64,000 nucleotides of DNA from Wurfbainia villosa (taxonomy: Eukaryota > Streptophyta > Magnoliopsida > Zingiberales > Zingiberaceae): the NCBI GenBank assembly GCA_025175895.1, contig CM045990.1:1674001-1738000 (forward strand), in the 5' to 3' direction. The notes under the pieces were generated by a model. The model made no database searches, had not been told where the DNA came from, and saw only the letters and a list, made by a program, of their open reading frames with translations. The number at the start of each line of letters is the position of its first letter. Position 1 is the stretch's first letter. Shown here one piece after another: positions 10,581 through 21,741 of the stretch. The position numbers and the translations under genes were made by a program.

Positions 10581-11455
10581 ACACACACTAGAGAATAATA
10601 AATCATTGTTGATTTACAGTGTTGTGTTTTTAATATATATCATACAGCAACATCAAAAAGAATTGTAGAAAACATATAAATAAGTACACTTGTAGCAATG
10701 TGAAGTACAAGCTCATATCATTAAAGTATAACTAATCAATCTTCTTACAAGTGAAACATAAATGTGTCGTAATCGATAAATAATGAAAAAACAAAAAGTG
10801 TAAAGTCATAATTCACAAACTTTGAATCCAAGTTACATTTACAAAAGCAAAAAACCTACATACTAGACATGCATATTAGTTCCAACCTATTTTGTTGCTT
10901 GGATTGAATCTTTCTGATTGCATCTTCTCGGATATATGAGTATTCTTGGTAAAACAAAAAAAAAATCTCATTTTCAATTTCTTTCCACATTCATATGTGA
11001 GGAAGAAAATTATTACATTATAATTAAAATGATCAATACAAACTTTGCACGGATTCCTAACAATTTATTCATAAGAGTTGTAGTAAAAACACAATGTCAA
11101 TCTAAGCTGAAAGATTTCTGAAAAAATTCAAGTAGATTTTCCGAGGGACAATTATACACCCTAAACCATATGTGGTTAAATTTAGAGATAAAGAGCGAAT
11201 CTTTTAAGTCTTTTATGCAACCGTATAAGACAGATACTCACAGCCATGAATACTCACGAAATCCTAAAATAAATCCAATAGTAGAAGATAGAAGATACTT
11301 CAGCCACGGATACTCACGAACATTATCTATTATTGGAACTGATAACTTTAAGAATATAAGGTCACATGTTCTATAATAGCAGAAGAAGACAACCAGTTGG
11401 TTTTTTTTTTCTTTCTTCTTTACAAAGGGAAGATTTCCTTTGATGAATAAAGTAC
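10581..11455. other. no gene recognised (downstream of ALG5 remnant)
   Basis: AT-rich DNA. The expected last ALG5 exon (for the segment after LKR) was searched for by eye on the minus strand and not found. Short open stretches do not resemble known proteins. Confidence 0.5.
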
Positions 11456-12404
11456 CTTTTTAATCTCATATTTGTGAACAGTCTCCTACCAACAGCTCTT
11501 GTAAATATTTTAAAACCACGCTGTAATCCACAAATCAATCTTGTAAAATTGTCCTCAATTTAAGCTGTAAGCTGTTGTGACAAGTGCAATGAGTAGTGAT
11601 GTTATACGAAGTCTACCTGCTTATCGCGAATTCCAGGACTAGCAGTTAGTAGAACAACTAGATGGAAACCCTTCATGAGAAAATTTCTGTACAAGAGTCA
11701 ACTTAGAAAAGAAAGATAAATCTTAGACTAAGTTAAGGAAATTAACTGTAGCAAGAGCCTGCTTCTCCAGATGAGCACGAGAACCAAAGGTAGCTACTTC
11801 CATCTCAGATAATCTCAAACTCTGGTTGCTAGGGTTCAGTTCTTTCATTTTATCAGTCAAAGTATGAATCTACATTACAAGTTAGATTATCATAATTTTT
11901 TCAAAGCTGATTAGAGGCGAGAATAAGATACAGAATATTGTGTGCATTGAAATGAATGCTTTGACAAACCTGAGATTCCAGGTTTTCAAGGTCATTTATT
12001 TTAGTTGCTCCATCGACATCAAGCATTAAGAGTAGTTCACCACGTAAATGAAGCATTCCCTGTTAAACAATGCTTCAGGCAATTAAGAAGCACCAATTAA
12101 TCAATTTCATAAATGGTAGACCAATTGGATTAGCAATCAGAAGACATCAATCTCTTAAAATTAACAGAAGGCATGGTGTGCAATTTGGGAAGAATACCAT
12201 ATAATCTAGTTAGACATATCAACTTTTATTGAGATAATAATAGGGAAAAAAGAGATAGGAATAACTCACTTTCCTAATAGCTTCTCCTTTTCCATGGTTT
12301 TTTCCAAGTAGTATAACCCTTACATTTTCAATCTTACATTTTCGGACAAAATTAAAAGCTACTTTTGATGTTCGGTCAATACTCTCATAATCAACAATTA
12401 ATAC
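11456..12404 (-). pseudogene. ALG5: ALG5 exon cluster (five exons)
   Basis: Holds five of the six recognisable exons with short introns (96, 46, 100 and 210 bp). The splice donors read GTGAG at 12265-12269 and GTTTG at 11965-11969. The 46-bp intron between 11701 and 11746 is below the usual plant minimum, and the following exon opens with a stop, which is the strongest sign of decay. Confidence 0.8.
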
Positions 12405-12508
12405 CTACGTAGAAGCGCATGAGGCAATAAATATTGAGGAATATCATGATCTTTTTCCAGAAAATATAGTCTGAGTTTACTTGGATGGATAACCAGAAAT
12501 GAGAAGGT

Positions 12509-14388
12509 TGTAGGGATTTCTTATGCAAAATAGCATATGCGCAACGGAAAAATATGATCCCTTCCAAGTGATCCTTGCGAAAGAAAACCTCGTACAAAAA
12601 TAAATTTCTCAAAACTTATCTTATAGGAGAATATTACCTTTGTTGCGTGCCCTTTTTAATCCCGCTTCTCCTTGGGTTTGTTGGATCTTTTAGCACGTTC
12701 AAATGTCCGTGCCTCTATATGTATCCACACGAGCAAGCTCTTGTCTCACAAAAGAAACTAAAAGAGCTCTCCTTTACTTTTTGCTAGAGAAGTCCCTAAA
12801 GGAGAGGAAGGTAGGGAAAAAGAGAAAGGAAGAAGAAGACCACTCTTCTTGCTAGCCTACACTCACAAAAACCACACAACCAAAGCCTCTCACCACCAAG
12901 CTCTCTCCAAGCCTCAAGCTTCACCAACATTTTGGCCGGCCACCCCATGGAGTGTTTTATAGGATTGGAAAAACCTTTCACCTCCTATCACATTCAATGC
13001 AATCAATTGCATTGAAAGATAATCACACTCCTTGTTTGGCCGGCCAAATGTGGAGAAATTCCAAAGGTCAAAACCCTTTGTCTCCTTCCACCTCATCAAG
13101 CTTAGGTGGCATGCTTATGTGGCATTCATGCATGTTGAATTAATCTTATTAATTCAATAAGCTTATGTTCTCATATTGAATTAATCTCATTAAATCAATA
13201 AGGTAACATATTGAATTAATCTTATTAAATCAATTAAGCTTAGGCTATCATGATAACATATTTATTTAATCTTATTAAATTAATAAGCTTAGCATATTGA
13301 ATTAATCTCATTAAATCAATAAGCTAAAATTCTCATTAAGCTTAAAGTCCAAAAATCATTTTGTACTTAAGCTTATTCCCAAATTATTCTAGTCAAACTA
13401 GAATGCATTAATTCTTCTAATCATCATGCTCTTTGTGTGTGACCCTATAGGCTCTCATAACGTTGGCAGTGGATCTAAACTCTTTTAGATACACAAGCAA
13501 TGAGCGGCATCTAGCAATACATCATTGCTACCCAAGTTACGAAATAAGTCGAGATCCGACTATCCTTTCCGTGACTACTATAATGTATGACCGTGTCCTT
13601 CTATCCTTGATATCAGATTGACCAATGAGGCATAGATCGTGTCATCCTCGATCAATCTATGTGTTTCTTGATCCCTGAGTAAACTAACTCAAACAAATGA
13701 GCTCAATATCTCATATTGACTCATTCGAGCATGGTCATGCGTTTTAGTAGTTCTACTCAATCAAGGGGCCCACAGATATCACTCCCGTCATATGGAAGGG
13801 ATAGATTCCATCTACATCACTCACATCCCTCCGCATAATTTGTTATATACCCAGTAATCGCCTTTATGGTCCACCCTGTTACGGGTGACGTTTGACGATA
13901 CCAAAGTACATAACTCCTTATGTAGGGAACCGTAGTGACTTCAGATTTGAGAACTATTCATACCAATAGTCACATGAGAAAGTTTATGACACTCATATGA
14001 CGATCCATGAAGCTTTCTCATGGCGGGTCAGTTCAGTATATATTCTCTAATATATACTCATGTGTCAACTTGATATCATATATCCATGACTTGTGAGATC
14101 TAGTCATCAATTGACCTACATGCTAGTATTTATGTATTAATATTGCCCTTGCATATTAATACTTGACTAGGAACATTTAGGAAAGTGTTCTCTACAACCT
14201 CTCATAATCAATTCTGCCAATTGATGTGCTGTAGATAAGAACCTACTTTTCTAGGGCATTATTATATTTAATTTAGCTGGCACAAGCAAGACGTAAATAA
14301 AATAACCAATCCTTTGCCTTTATAGAATATGATACAAAATGTTCCCTATTCAACCATCACATGATTGGTTCTAGGGCTATAACTAACA
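12509..14388 (-). repeat. 3' LTR of element J
   Basis: 1880 bp; on the plus strand TGTAGGGATTTC...ACTAACA. It contains an AT-rich run of imperfect repeats of TTGAATTAATCTCATTAAATC (near 13135-13325). It is followed inward by a polypurine tract (plus-strand AATCTCCCAC at 14388-14398). Confidence 0.93.
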
Positions 14389-15646
14389 ATCTCCCACTAG
14401 CACTAGTACCAATCACTATAATATCTGATACCTAGTGACCTAGTGTGACCATCATGCTTCCTCTGTGCCAAAGCCTTGGTCAATGGATTTGCGATGTTAG
14501 CTTCTGTCGGTACTCTGCATATCCTCACATCTCCTCTATCGATGATCTCTCGAATGAGATGGAAGCGCCGCAGTATGTGTTTGGTCCGCTGATGTGATCG
14601 AGGTTCCTTAGCCTGTGCAATAGCCCCATTGTTGTCACAATAAAGGTCTATTGGATCTATAATGCTAGGAACTACCCCAAGTTCACTGATGAACTTGAGC
14701 CAAATACCTCCTTTCTTTGCATCGACGACGCAGCAGATATTCGGCCTGTAGAATCGGCAAGAATCGTGTCATGCTTTGAACTCTTCTAGCTCACAGCTCC
14801 ACCATTCAGGCAAAACACGTACCCCGATTGCGATCTATAGTCATCCTTGTCTGTTTGGAAGCTTGCATCACTGTAACCCTTTACAGCTAGCTCCTCATTG
14901 CCTCCAAATATCAGAAAATATTCTTTCGTTCTTCGTAAGTATTTAAGAATATTTTTGACTGCTATCCAGTGACTTTCACCTGGATCCGACTGGTATCTAC
15001 TCGTCATGCTCAAAGCATACGAGACGTCAGGACGAGTACAAAGCATGGCGTACATGATAGACCCTATAGAAGATGCATAAGGGATCTTATCCATGCGATC
15101 TCTCTCCTCCTTAGAAGAGGGACATTGAGTCTTCGAAAGACTCACACCATGTGATAAAGGCAGAAATCCTTTCTTGGAATTTTGCATAGCAAAATGATCT
15201 AGCACTTTATCAATGTATGTACTCTGACTTAGGCCAAGTAATCTTTTAGATCTATCTCTATAGATCTTGATGCCTAGAATATAGGCAGCTTCACCTAAGT
15301 CTTTCATCGAGAAACAATTCCCTAACCACATCTTCACAGACTGGAGTGAGGGAATATCATTTTCGATGAGAAGTGTGTCATCTACATACAAGATAAGAAA
15401 TACAACTGTGCTCCCACTATTTCTCTTGTAGACACAAGGTTCATCTTCATTCTTGATGAAACCATACTCCTTGATTGCATCATCGAATCGAAGATTCCAG
15501 CTTCGAGAGGCTTGCTTTAGTCCATAAATGGACCTTTGCAGTTTGCATACCTTTCCAGGATGCTTTGGATCTTCAAAACCCTCAGGCTGTGTCATGTACA
15601 CATCCTCGAGTAGCTTTCCATTCAGAAAAGCGGTTTTGACATCCAT
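14389..15646 (-). pseudogene. pol: Reverse transcriptase and RNase H part of J pol
   Basis: The long frame at 14786-15646 begins MDVKTAFLNGKL, has the copia RT signature YGLKQASRSW and the catalytic LYVDD, then the start of RNase H (GYSDASFQ, SGYVF). A TAG at 14786-14788 replaces the Trp expected at this place. RNase H homology (KSSKHDT, ADST) continues with frameshifts to about 14400. A TGA at 15650-15652 separates it from the upstream half and also replaces a Trp. The enzyme would copy retrotransposon RNA; this copy is inactive. Confidence 0.9.
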
Positions 15647-15649
15647 CTG

Positions 15650-16597
15650 TCATATCTCATAATCGTGGTAGGCTGCAATAGCAAGTATGATCCGAATGGA
15701 TTTAAGCATCGCAACTGGTGAAAAGGTTTCATCATAGTCAATACCATGAATTTGTTTGAATCTTTTAGCCACCAATCTACCTTTATAGGTATGCTTATTA
15801 CCATCCATGTCAGTCTTTACTTTAAAGACCCACTTACACCCAATGGGTTTTACCCCTTCAGGTGGATCAACCAAAGTCCATACTTGGTTAGTGTACATGG
15901 ATTCCATTTTGGATCTCATGGCCTCTAGCCATTTCTCGGAATCTGGGATCATCATAGCTTCTTGATAGGATGTAGGCTCGTCAAGATCGACAAGCAATAC
16001 ATCACCATTGTCAGTCAAGAGAAAAGAATATCTCTCGGGTTGACGACGGATCCTATCAGATCTACGAAGAGGTTGGTCTACTTGAACAGGTGTTTGCTCC
16101 ACAACTCTTTGGGCAACATTTTCCTCATCCACAACACTTTGTGGTGCCTGTTCATTTTCCATCAAAGCCTTAGTGTTATCTTCATCTTGAATTTCTTCAA
16201 GATGAATTTTACTCTCACTAGTGTTTCTAGAAATAAATTCTCTTTCTAGAAAGACAACATTTCTGGCAACAAACACCTTGCAAAGTGTGGGATTGTAAAA
16301 GTAATATCCCTTAGTTTCCTTGGGATATCCTACAAAATAACACTTATCTGATTTGGGTCCTAGTTTATCTGAGACTTGACGTCTAACATAAGCTTCACAA
16401 CCCCAAATCTTTATAAAAGACATTTTGGGACTCTTCCCGATCCATAGCGTATATGGTGTCTTTTCTCTGACTTTTGATGGGACACGATTAAGTGTGGCGG
16501 TATCTCTAGAGCTAAACCCCAAAAGGAAGTAGGTAGATCGGCTCATCATTGATCGTACCATATCTAATAGTACGATTTCTCCTCTCAGATACACCAT
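15650..16597 (-). pseudogene. pol: Integrase C terminus and RT N terminus of J pol
   Basis: Contains the copia integrase C-terminal block (KTPYTLWIGKSPKMSFIKIWG, split by eye into its conserved KTPY, W and G landmarks), CYFVGYPKETKGYYFYNP, an acidic linker, the LRRSDRIRRQPERY segment, and then RT start motifs (WLEAMRSKMESM, GCKWVFKVKTDMDG, DETFSPVAMLKSIR). The first codons overlap the previous frame of the integrase core, so a frameshift lies near 16540. Confidence 0.88.
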
Positions 16598-17195
16598 TCC
16601 ATTGTGGTGTTCCAGGTGGAGTGAGTTGGGATATTATCCCACACTCAGCCAGGTGATCACAAAACTCTTGACTAAGGTATTCACCACCTCGATCTGATCG
16701 AAGTAGCTTAATACGCTTACCAAGTTGGTTTTGTACTTCATTCTTGAATTCTTTGAACTTTTCAAAGGATTCTGACTTATGTCTCATCAAATATAAGTAT
16801 CCAAATCTACTCATATCATCAGTGAAAGTAATAAAGTACTTATAGCCTCCTCTGGCTTCGACATTGAAAGGGCCACATACATCAGTATGTATGAGTCATA
16901 ACAAGTTCGTCGCTCTCTCGCCATGTCCACTAAATGGAGTTTTAGTCATCTTTCCTAAAAGACAAGATTCGCATACCTCATATGATTCAAAATCAAATGA
17001 GTCCAATAATCCATCTTTATGGAGTTGGGATATGCGTTTTTCATTTATGTGACCTAGGCGACAGTGCCAGAGATATGTTTGGTTCAAATTATTCGATTTG
17101 AACCGTTTGGTATTTACGTTATAAATTGGGTTTTCTAAATCTAGAACATAGAGACCATTCATAAGTGGTGCATTACAATAGAACATTTCATTCAA
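16512..17195 (-). pseudogene. int: GAG-pre-integrase and integrase core of J pol
   Basis: The minus-strand frame at 16896-17195 carries the HHCC zinc module (LWHCRLGHIN...CESCLLGKM). The next frame (from about 16895 to 16512) has the catalytic acidic residues: HTDVCGPF, RSDRGGEY and NGVSERRNRT, the D,D,E triad of copia integrases. They are interrupted by a TGA at 16896-16898. The product would insert cDNA at a new site. Confidence 0.88.
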
Positions 17196-17725
17196 ATAAA
17201 TGGAACAACATTTGTCCTTTATTATAAAAGAAAAGTTTTTCTTGTCTAAACAAGATACGTGAAATTATGTTCTTCGTTAATGCGGTACATAAAAGCACTC
17301 CTCTAGTTCTAAGATAAGCCCGAGTGGGCAAAGACAAAGAATATGTTCCCTCTGACTCTGGCAACTTTTGCGCCATTGCCTACTCGTAGGTCCACTTCGC
17401 CCTTTTCCATTAGTCTACTATTTCTCAGTTCCTGCACATTAGTACAAATGTGAGATGCACATCCGGTATCTAATACCCATGTAGAAGAAATAGATAGATT
17501 AACTTCTATAACGTGTATACCTGAGGCAGAAGTCTCACTTCTTTTCTTCTTTACTTCCTCAAGGTAGACTTTGCAGTTCCGCTTCCAGTGTCCAGTCTCA
17601 CCGCAATGGAAACAGTCCCCTTCCTTAGGTACTTTACCTTTACCCTTTGAAGTGGATGAATTGGCCTTGCCTTTGGCTTGGGTCTTACCCTTGCCTTTGC
17701 GCTTACCTTTGCCCTTCTTGACCAT
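17196..17725 (-). pseudogene. gag-pro: Gag zinc knuckle and protease of element J
   Basis: Minus-strand frame 17309-17725: Lys/Gly-rich stretch, one zinc knuckle CFHCGETGHWKRNC, then the aspartic protease core WVLDTGCASHIC. A frameshift near 17320 moves the end of the protease (TKNIIS...) to another frame down to about 17196. This reads on from the gag frame after a frameshift near 17735. Confidence 0.88.
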
Positions 17726-17735
17726 TAGTACGTTA

Positions 17736-18350
17736 CTAACTTTCTTCTTGAGATTGGTTCGTGATTCTTAACATGATGAGAATCTCAGGCAAAGGCTTAT
17801 CAATTTCATTCATGTTATAATTCATGACGAATTGATTATATGCTTCCGGCAATGATTGCAAGATAACATCAGTTGTCAATTCTTGGCTCAGTGGAAAACC
17901 TAGTCTTTCAAGGTTCTCAACATACCCTATCATTTTAAGTACGTGAGTTCCTACAGGTGTTCCTTCTTGCATCTTGCATGCAAAAAGAGCCTTAGACACT
18001 TCAAAACGCTCGTGCCTAGCTTGTCCTTGATATAGTTGTTTCAAATGTTCAACCATACCATAGGCATCCATGTTCTCATGTTGCTTCTGAAGCTCAGAGT
18101 TCATGGTGGCAAGCATAAGACATGACACATCTAATGCATCATCTTGATGCTTCTTATAAGCATCCTTTTCAGCACGAGTGGCCGCAGGGGCGGGTGTTTC
18201 AGGGATAGACTGCTCTAGGACATACAATTTATGTTCTTGCTTAAGGATAATCCTCAAGTTCCTATACCAGTCTAGAAAGTTAGCTCCATTGAGCTTGTCT
18301 TTCTCAAGGACAGATCGCAAGTTGAGGGGGTGTATCGTGTTAGATGACAT
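17736..18350 (-). pseudogene. gag: gag (capsid part) of element J
   Basis: Starts MSSNTIHPLNLRSVL at 18350 and runs 204 codons. It has the UBN2-type capsid domain (ANFLDWYRNLR, DALDVSCLMLATMNSELQ, VSKALFACKMQEGTPVGTHV, LQSLPEAYNQFVMNYNMNE). It ends early by frameshift at LRITNQSQEES, where sister element D1 continues in frame to the zinc knuckle. It otherwise has no stop, in contrast to D1. Confidence 0.9.
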
Positions 18351-19559
18351 GGTGATCTACAACATTAAAATGCAAAATTAAGTATCATACCTAAGTCATT
18401 TAATTAGGCCTTTAATTAAATGAGGCTCCCACTAAATTCTCATAGCTTTGATATGAGCTAATCATTGATGTAGGCAAACACATTTTGCTTACATCATTAG
18501 CTTCTATTTAGCTATAAATTTATATGGGATAAAGATCCACATCATTCTTCGTTTTGAGTTAGCTTTGGCTAATCGCCCAAGACGTAGTATGATTAGGTAG
18601 GCAATATTTTTCTAATTACATCTGATGTAACTCTTTAATAGCTTTAGTTAAGTTTAGATTAGTTTAGTGCTTATTCCTAAACCAGCTTCCAGGTCGTGGC
18701 GAGGCACAGAGGCCTTCTTTGATATCGGAGCAACGACCACTTTCTAAGACAAAGCTGATGTTCGAAAATCACACAAAACTAATTTTTAAAACTTATGTTC
18801 AAAGCTAATATATGTCTCTACTTTCTTAATTAAATAAGAAAAACTTAATTAAGTCTTAACCAAGTTTGATAGCGGGACATCACGATTGTCCACTCGCACT
18901 CTTCCAAGATAAAATGCATTGCTTTGCTTTGGCAAACCCAACAACAAATGATCGAGGAAGTAGTGAGTACCAAACTTTGGTAGGCATATCGTTTTTGACT
19001 TATTAAGAAATAAACATGCATCACATACATATTAGCATACATCACATATAAGCTAAATTAACATACATCATATACATATTAAACTAAGCGTGTCATGGTT
19101 ATGACCCTTATTCTACAATCTTCTCAAGCCAGTGAAAAGATTGATTGGTCAACCTAGGGATAACATCTTCTCCCAAGTGCTTCCTTTTGGTTGTCTTGTG
19201 TTGTTGACTTCCTCCTTGTAACGTCATCTTCCAATGGACCCTCCATATTTATTTTGTATATTACAAAAGGAGAAATACTCGAGTTACATTCGAGTCTAAA
19301 ACTACTTTTACAACAAGAATTTTAGGAGAAAGACATGACACGCAGGCCGTATTAAGAATTACAACACACACATTCACAACCTTTTTGGGACTAGGCCATA
19401 ACCATGCACCATGTCAATTTTAACTTTTAAAAGACATCGGATATTTTATTATGTTTGAAAAAATTGCTAATGCAATTATCAACTCATAATAAAATTTATC
19501 CTACTTCTATATCATATAAAATAGAGAAAACCTATTTTTTATACGATCTTTCGCAAGTG
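18351..19559 (-). other. 5' leader of element J
   Basis: Noncoding stretch between the primer site and gag. Words such as ATTAGCCAAAGCTAACTC (minus strand) recur in the leader of D1, showing common ancestry of the two families. No gene seen. Confidence 0.75.
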
Positions 19560-19571
19560 GCTCTGATACCA
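19560..19571 (-). promoter_or_regulatory. Primer-binding site of element J
   Basis: Plus-strand GCTCTGATACCA is the exact reverse complement of TGGTATCAGAGC, adjacent to the 5' LTR at 19573. Confidence 0.9.
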
Positions 19572-19572
19572 C

Positions 19573-21447
19573 TGTAGGGATTTCTTATGCAAAATAGCAT
19601 ATGCGCAACGGAAAAATAGGATCCCTTCCAAGTGATCCTTGCGAAAGAAAACCTCGTACAAAAATAAATTTCTCAAAACTTATCTTATAGGAGAATATTA
19701 CCTTTGTTGCGTGCCCTTTTTAATCCCGCTTCTCCTTGGGTTTGTTGGATCTTTTAGCACGTTCAAATGTCCGTGCCTCTATATGTATCCACACGAGCAA
19801 GCTCTTGTCTCACAAAAGAAACTAAAAGAGCTCTCCTTTACTTTTTGCTAGAGAAGTCCCTAAAGGAGAGGAAGGTAGGGAAAAAGAGAAAGGAAGAAGA
19901 AGGCCACTCTTCTTGCTAGCCTACACTCACAAAAACCACACAACCAAAGCCTCTCACCACCAAGCTCTCTCCAAGCCTCAAGCTTCACCAACATTTTGGC
20001 CGGCCACCCCATGGAGTGTTTTATAGGATTGGAAAAACCTTTCACCTCCTATCACATTCAATGCAATCAATTGCATTGAAAGATAATCTTGTTTGGCCGG
20101 CCACATGTGGAGAAATTCCAAAGGTCAAAACCCTTTGTCTCCTTCCACCTCATCAAGCTTAGGTGGCATGCTTATGTGGCATTCATGCATGTTGAATTAA
20201 TCTTATTAATTCAATAAGCTTATGTTCTCATATTGAATTAATCTCATTAAATCAATAAGGTAACATATTGAATTAATCTTATTAAATCAATTAAGCTTAG
20301 GCTATCATGATAACATATTTATTTAATCTTATTAAATTAATAAGCTTAGCATATTGAATTAATCTCATTAAATCAATAAGCTAAAATTCTCATTAAGCTT
20401 AAAGTCCAAAAACCATTTTGTACTTAAGCTTATTCCCAAATTATTCTAGTCAAACTCGAATGCATTAATTCTTCTAATCATCATGCTCTTTGTGTGTGAC
20501 CCTATAGGCTCTCATAACGTTGGCAGTGGATCTAAACTTTTTTAGATACACAAGCAATGAGCGGCATCTAGCAATACATCATTGCTACCCAAGTTACGAA
20601 ATAAGTCAAGATCCGACTAACCTTTCCGTGACTACTATAATGTATGACCGTGTCCTTCTATCCTTGATATCAGATTGACCAATGAGGCATAGACCGTGTC
20701 ATCCTCAATCAATCTATGTGTTTCTTGATCCCTGAGTAAACTAACTCAAACAAATGAGCTCAATATCTCATATTGACTCATTCGAGCATGGTCATGTGTT
20801 TTAGTAGTTCTACTCAATCAAGGGGCCCACAGATATCACTCCCGTCATATGGGAGGGATAGATTCCATCTACATCACTCACATCCCTCCGCATAATTTGT
20901 TATATACCCAGTAATCGCCTTTATGGTCCACCCTGTTACGGGTGACGTTTGACGATACCAAAGTACATAACTCCTTATGTAGGGAACCGTAGTGACTTCA
21001 GGTTTGAGAACTATTCATACCAATAGTCACATGAGAAAGTTTATGACACTCATATGACGATCCATGAAGCTTTCTCATGGCGGGTCAGTTCAGTATATAT
21101 TCTCTAATATATACTCATGTGTCAACTTAATATCATATATCCATGACTTGTGAGATCAAGTCATCAATTGACCTACATGCTAGTCTTTATGTATTAATAT
21201 TGCCCTTGCATATTAATACTTGACTAGGAACATTTAGGAAAGTGTTCTCTATAGCCTCTCATAATCAATTCTGCCAATTGATGTGCTGTAGATAAGAACC
21301 TACTTTTCTAGGGCATTATTATATTTAATTTAGCTGGCACAAGCAAGACGTAAATATAATAACCAATCCTTTGCCTTTATAGAATATGTGATACAAAATG
21401 TTCCCTATTCAACCATCACATGATTGGTTCTAGGGCTATAACTAACA
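19573..21447 (-). repeat. 5' LTR of element J
   Basis: 1875 bp, nearly identical to 12509-14388. One visible difference is a 6-bp indel near 20088. It is followed by the AAGGT target duplication. Confidence 0.93.
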
Positions 21448-21571
21448 AAGGTGAGGAAGAGGAAAGCAAAATGTAAATATATATGAATTGATCCATGTAG
21501 GATTTCATGATCATTTCCCTCTCCCATTCCCTTGCCATCTTATCTTTCCACCAGAGGGAAATAATAGAAAG
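21448..21571 (-). other. ALG5: ALG5 intron segment between J and the LINE
   Basis: Short remaining intron sequence between the two insertions. No feature seen. Confidence 0.6.
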
Positions 21572-21588
21572 TAACAAGAAACTAAAAC

Positions 21589-21615
21589 AACAACAACAAC
21601 AACAACAACAACAAA
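21589..21615 (-). repeat. (TTG)n 3' tail of the LINE
   Basis: Nine AAC units on the plus strand directly after the target duplication, then the conserved 3' end (plus strand AAAGCCTTATCCCACTAGG). Confidence 0.9.
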
Positions 21616-21741
21616 GCCTTATCCCACTAGGTGGGGTCGGCTATATGGATCCTTCTACGCCATTGGACTCTATCCCCTACTATATCATCATATATATTTA
21701 AAAAAAAATTATCTTGTTTTATTGTTGGTCTTTTTTGGTCT

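Larger units (their letters stand above)
12509..21447 (-). mobile_element. Element J: complete copia retrotransposon (8.94 kb) in the ALG5 intron
   Basis: LTRs at 12509-14388 and 19573-21447 (about 1.88 kb each), perfect 5-bp target duplication AAGGT (12504-12508 and 21448-21452), primer site, gag, protease, integrase, reverse transcriptase and partial RNase H in copia order on the minus strand. Total and LTR lengths match the Angela/BARE-1 type, and the Gag start (SLRSVLEKDKLNGANF-like) fits that lineage; the assignment is from memory. The LTRs differ by only a few percent, so insertion is fairly recent, yet the coding region has several stops. It lies 104 bp from an ALG5 exon, in the gene's orientation. 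Confidence 0.95.

Noticed and set aside
10354..10668. 104-codon plus-strand frame in the fold-back element
   Set aside because: Lies in inverted-repeat DNA and has low-complexity repeats; no similarity recognised.
10859..10960. Possible exon of another host gene (minus strand, Arg/Gln-rich)
   Set aside because: Short open stretch without clear splice signals or recognisable similarity.
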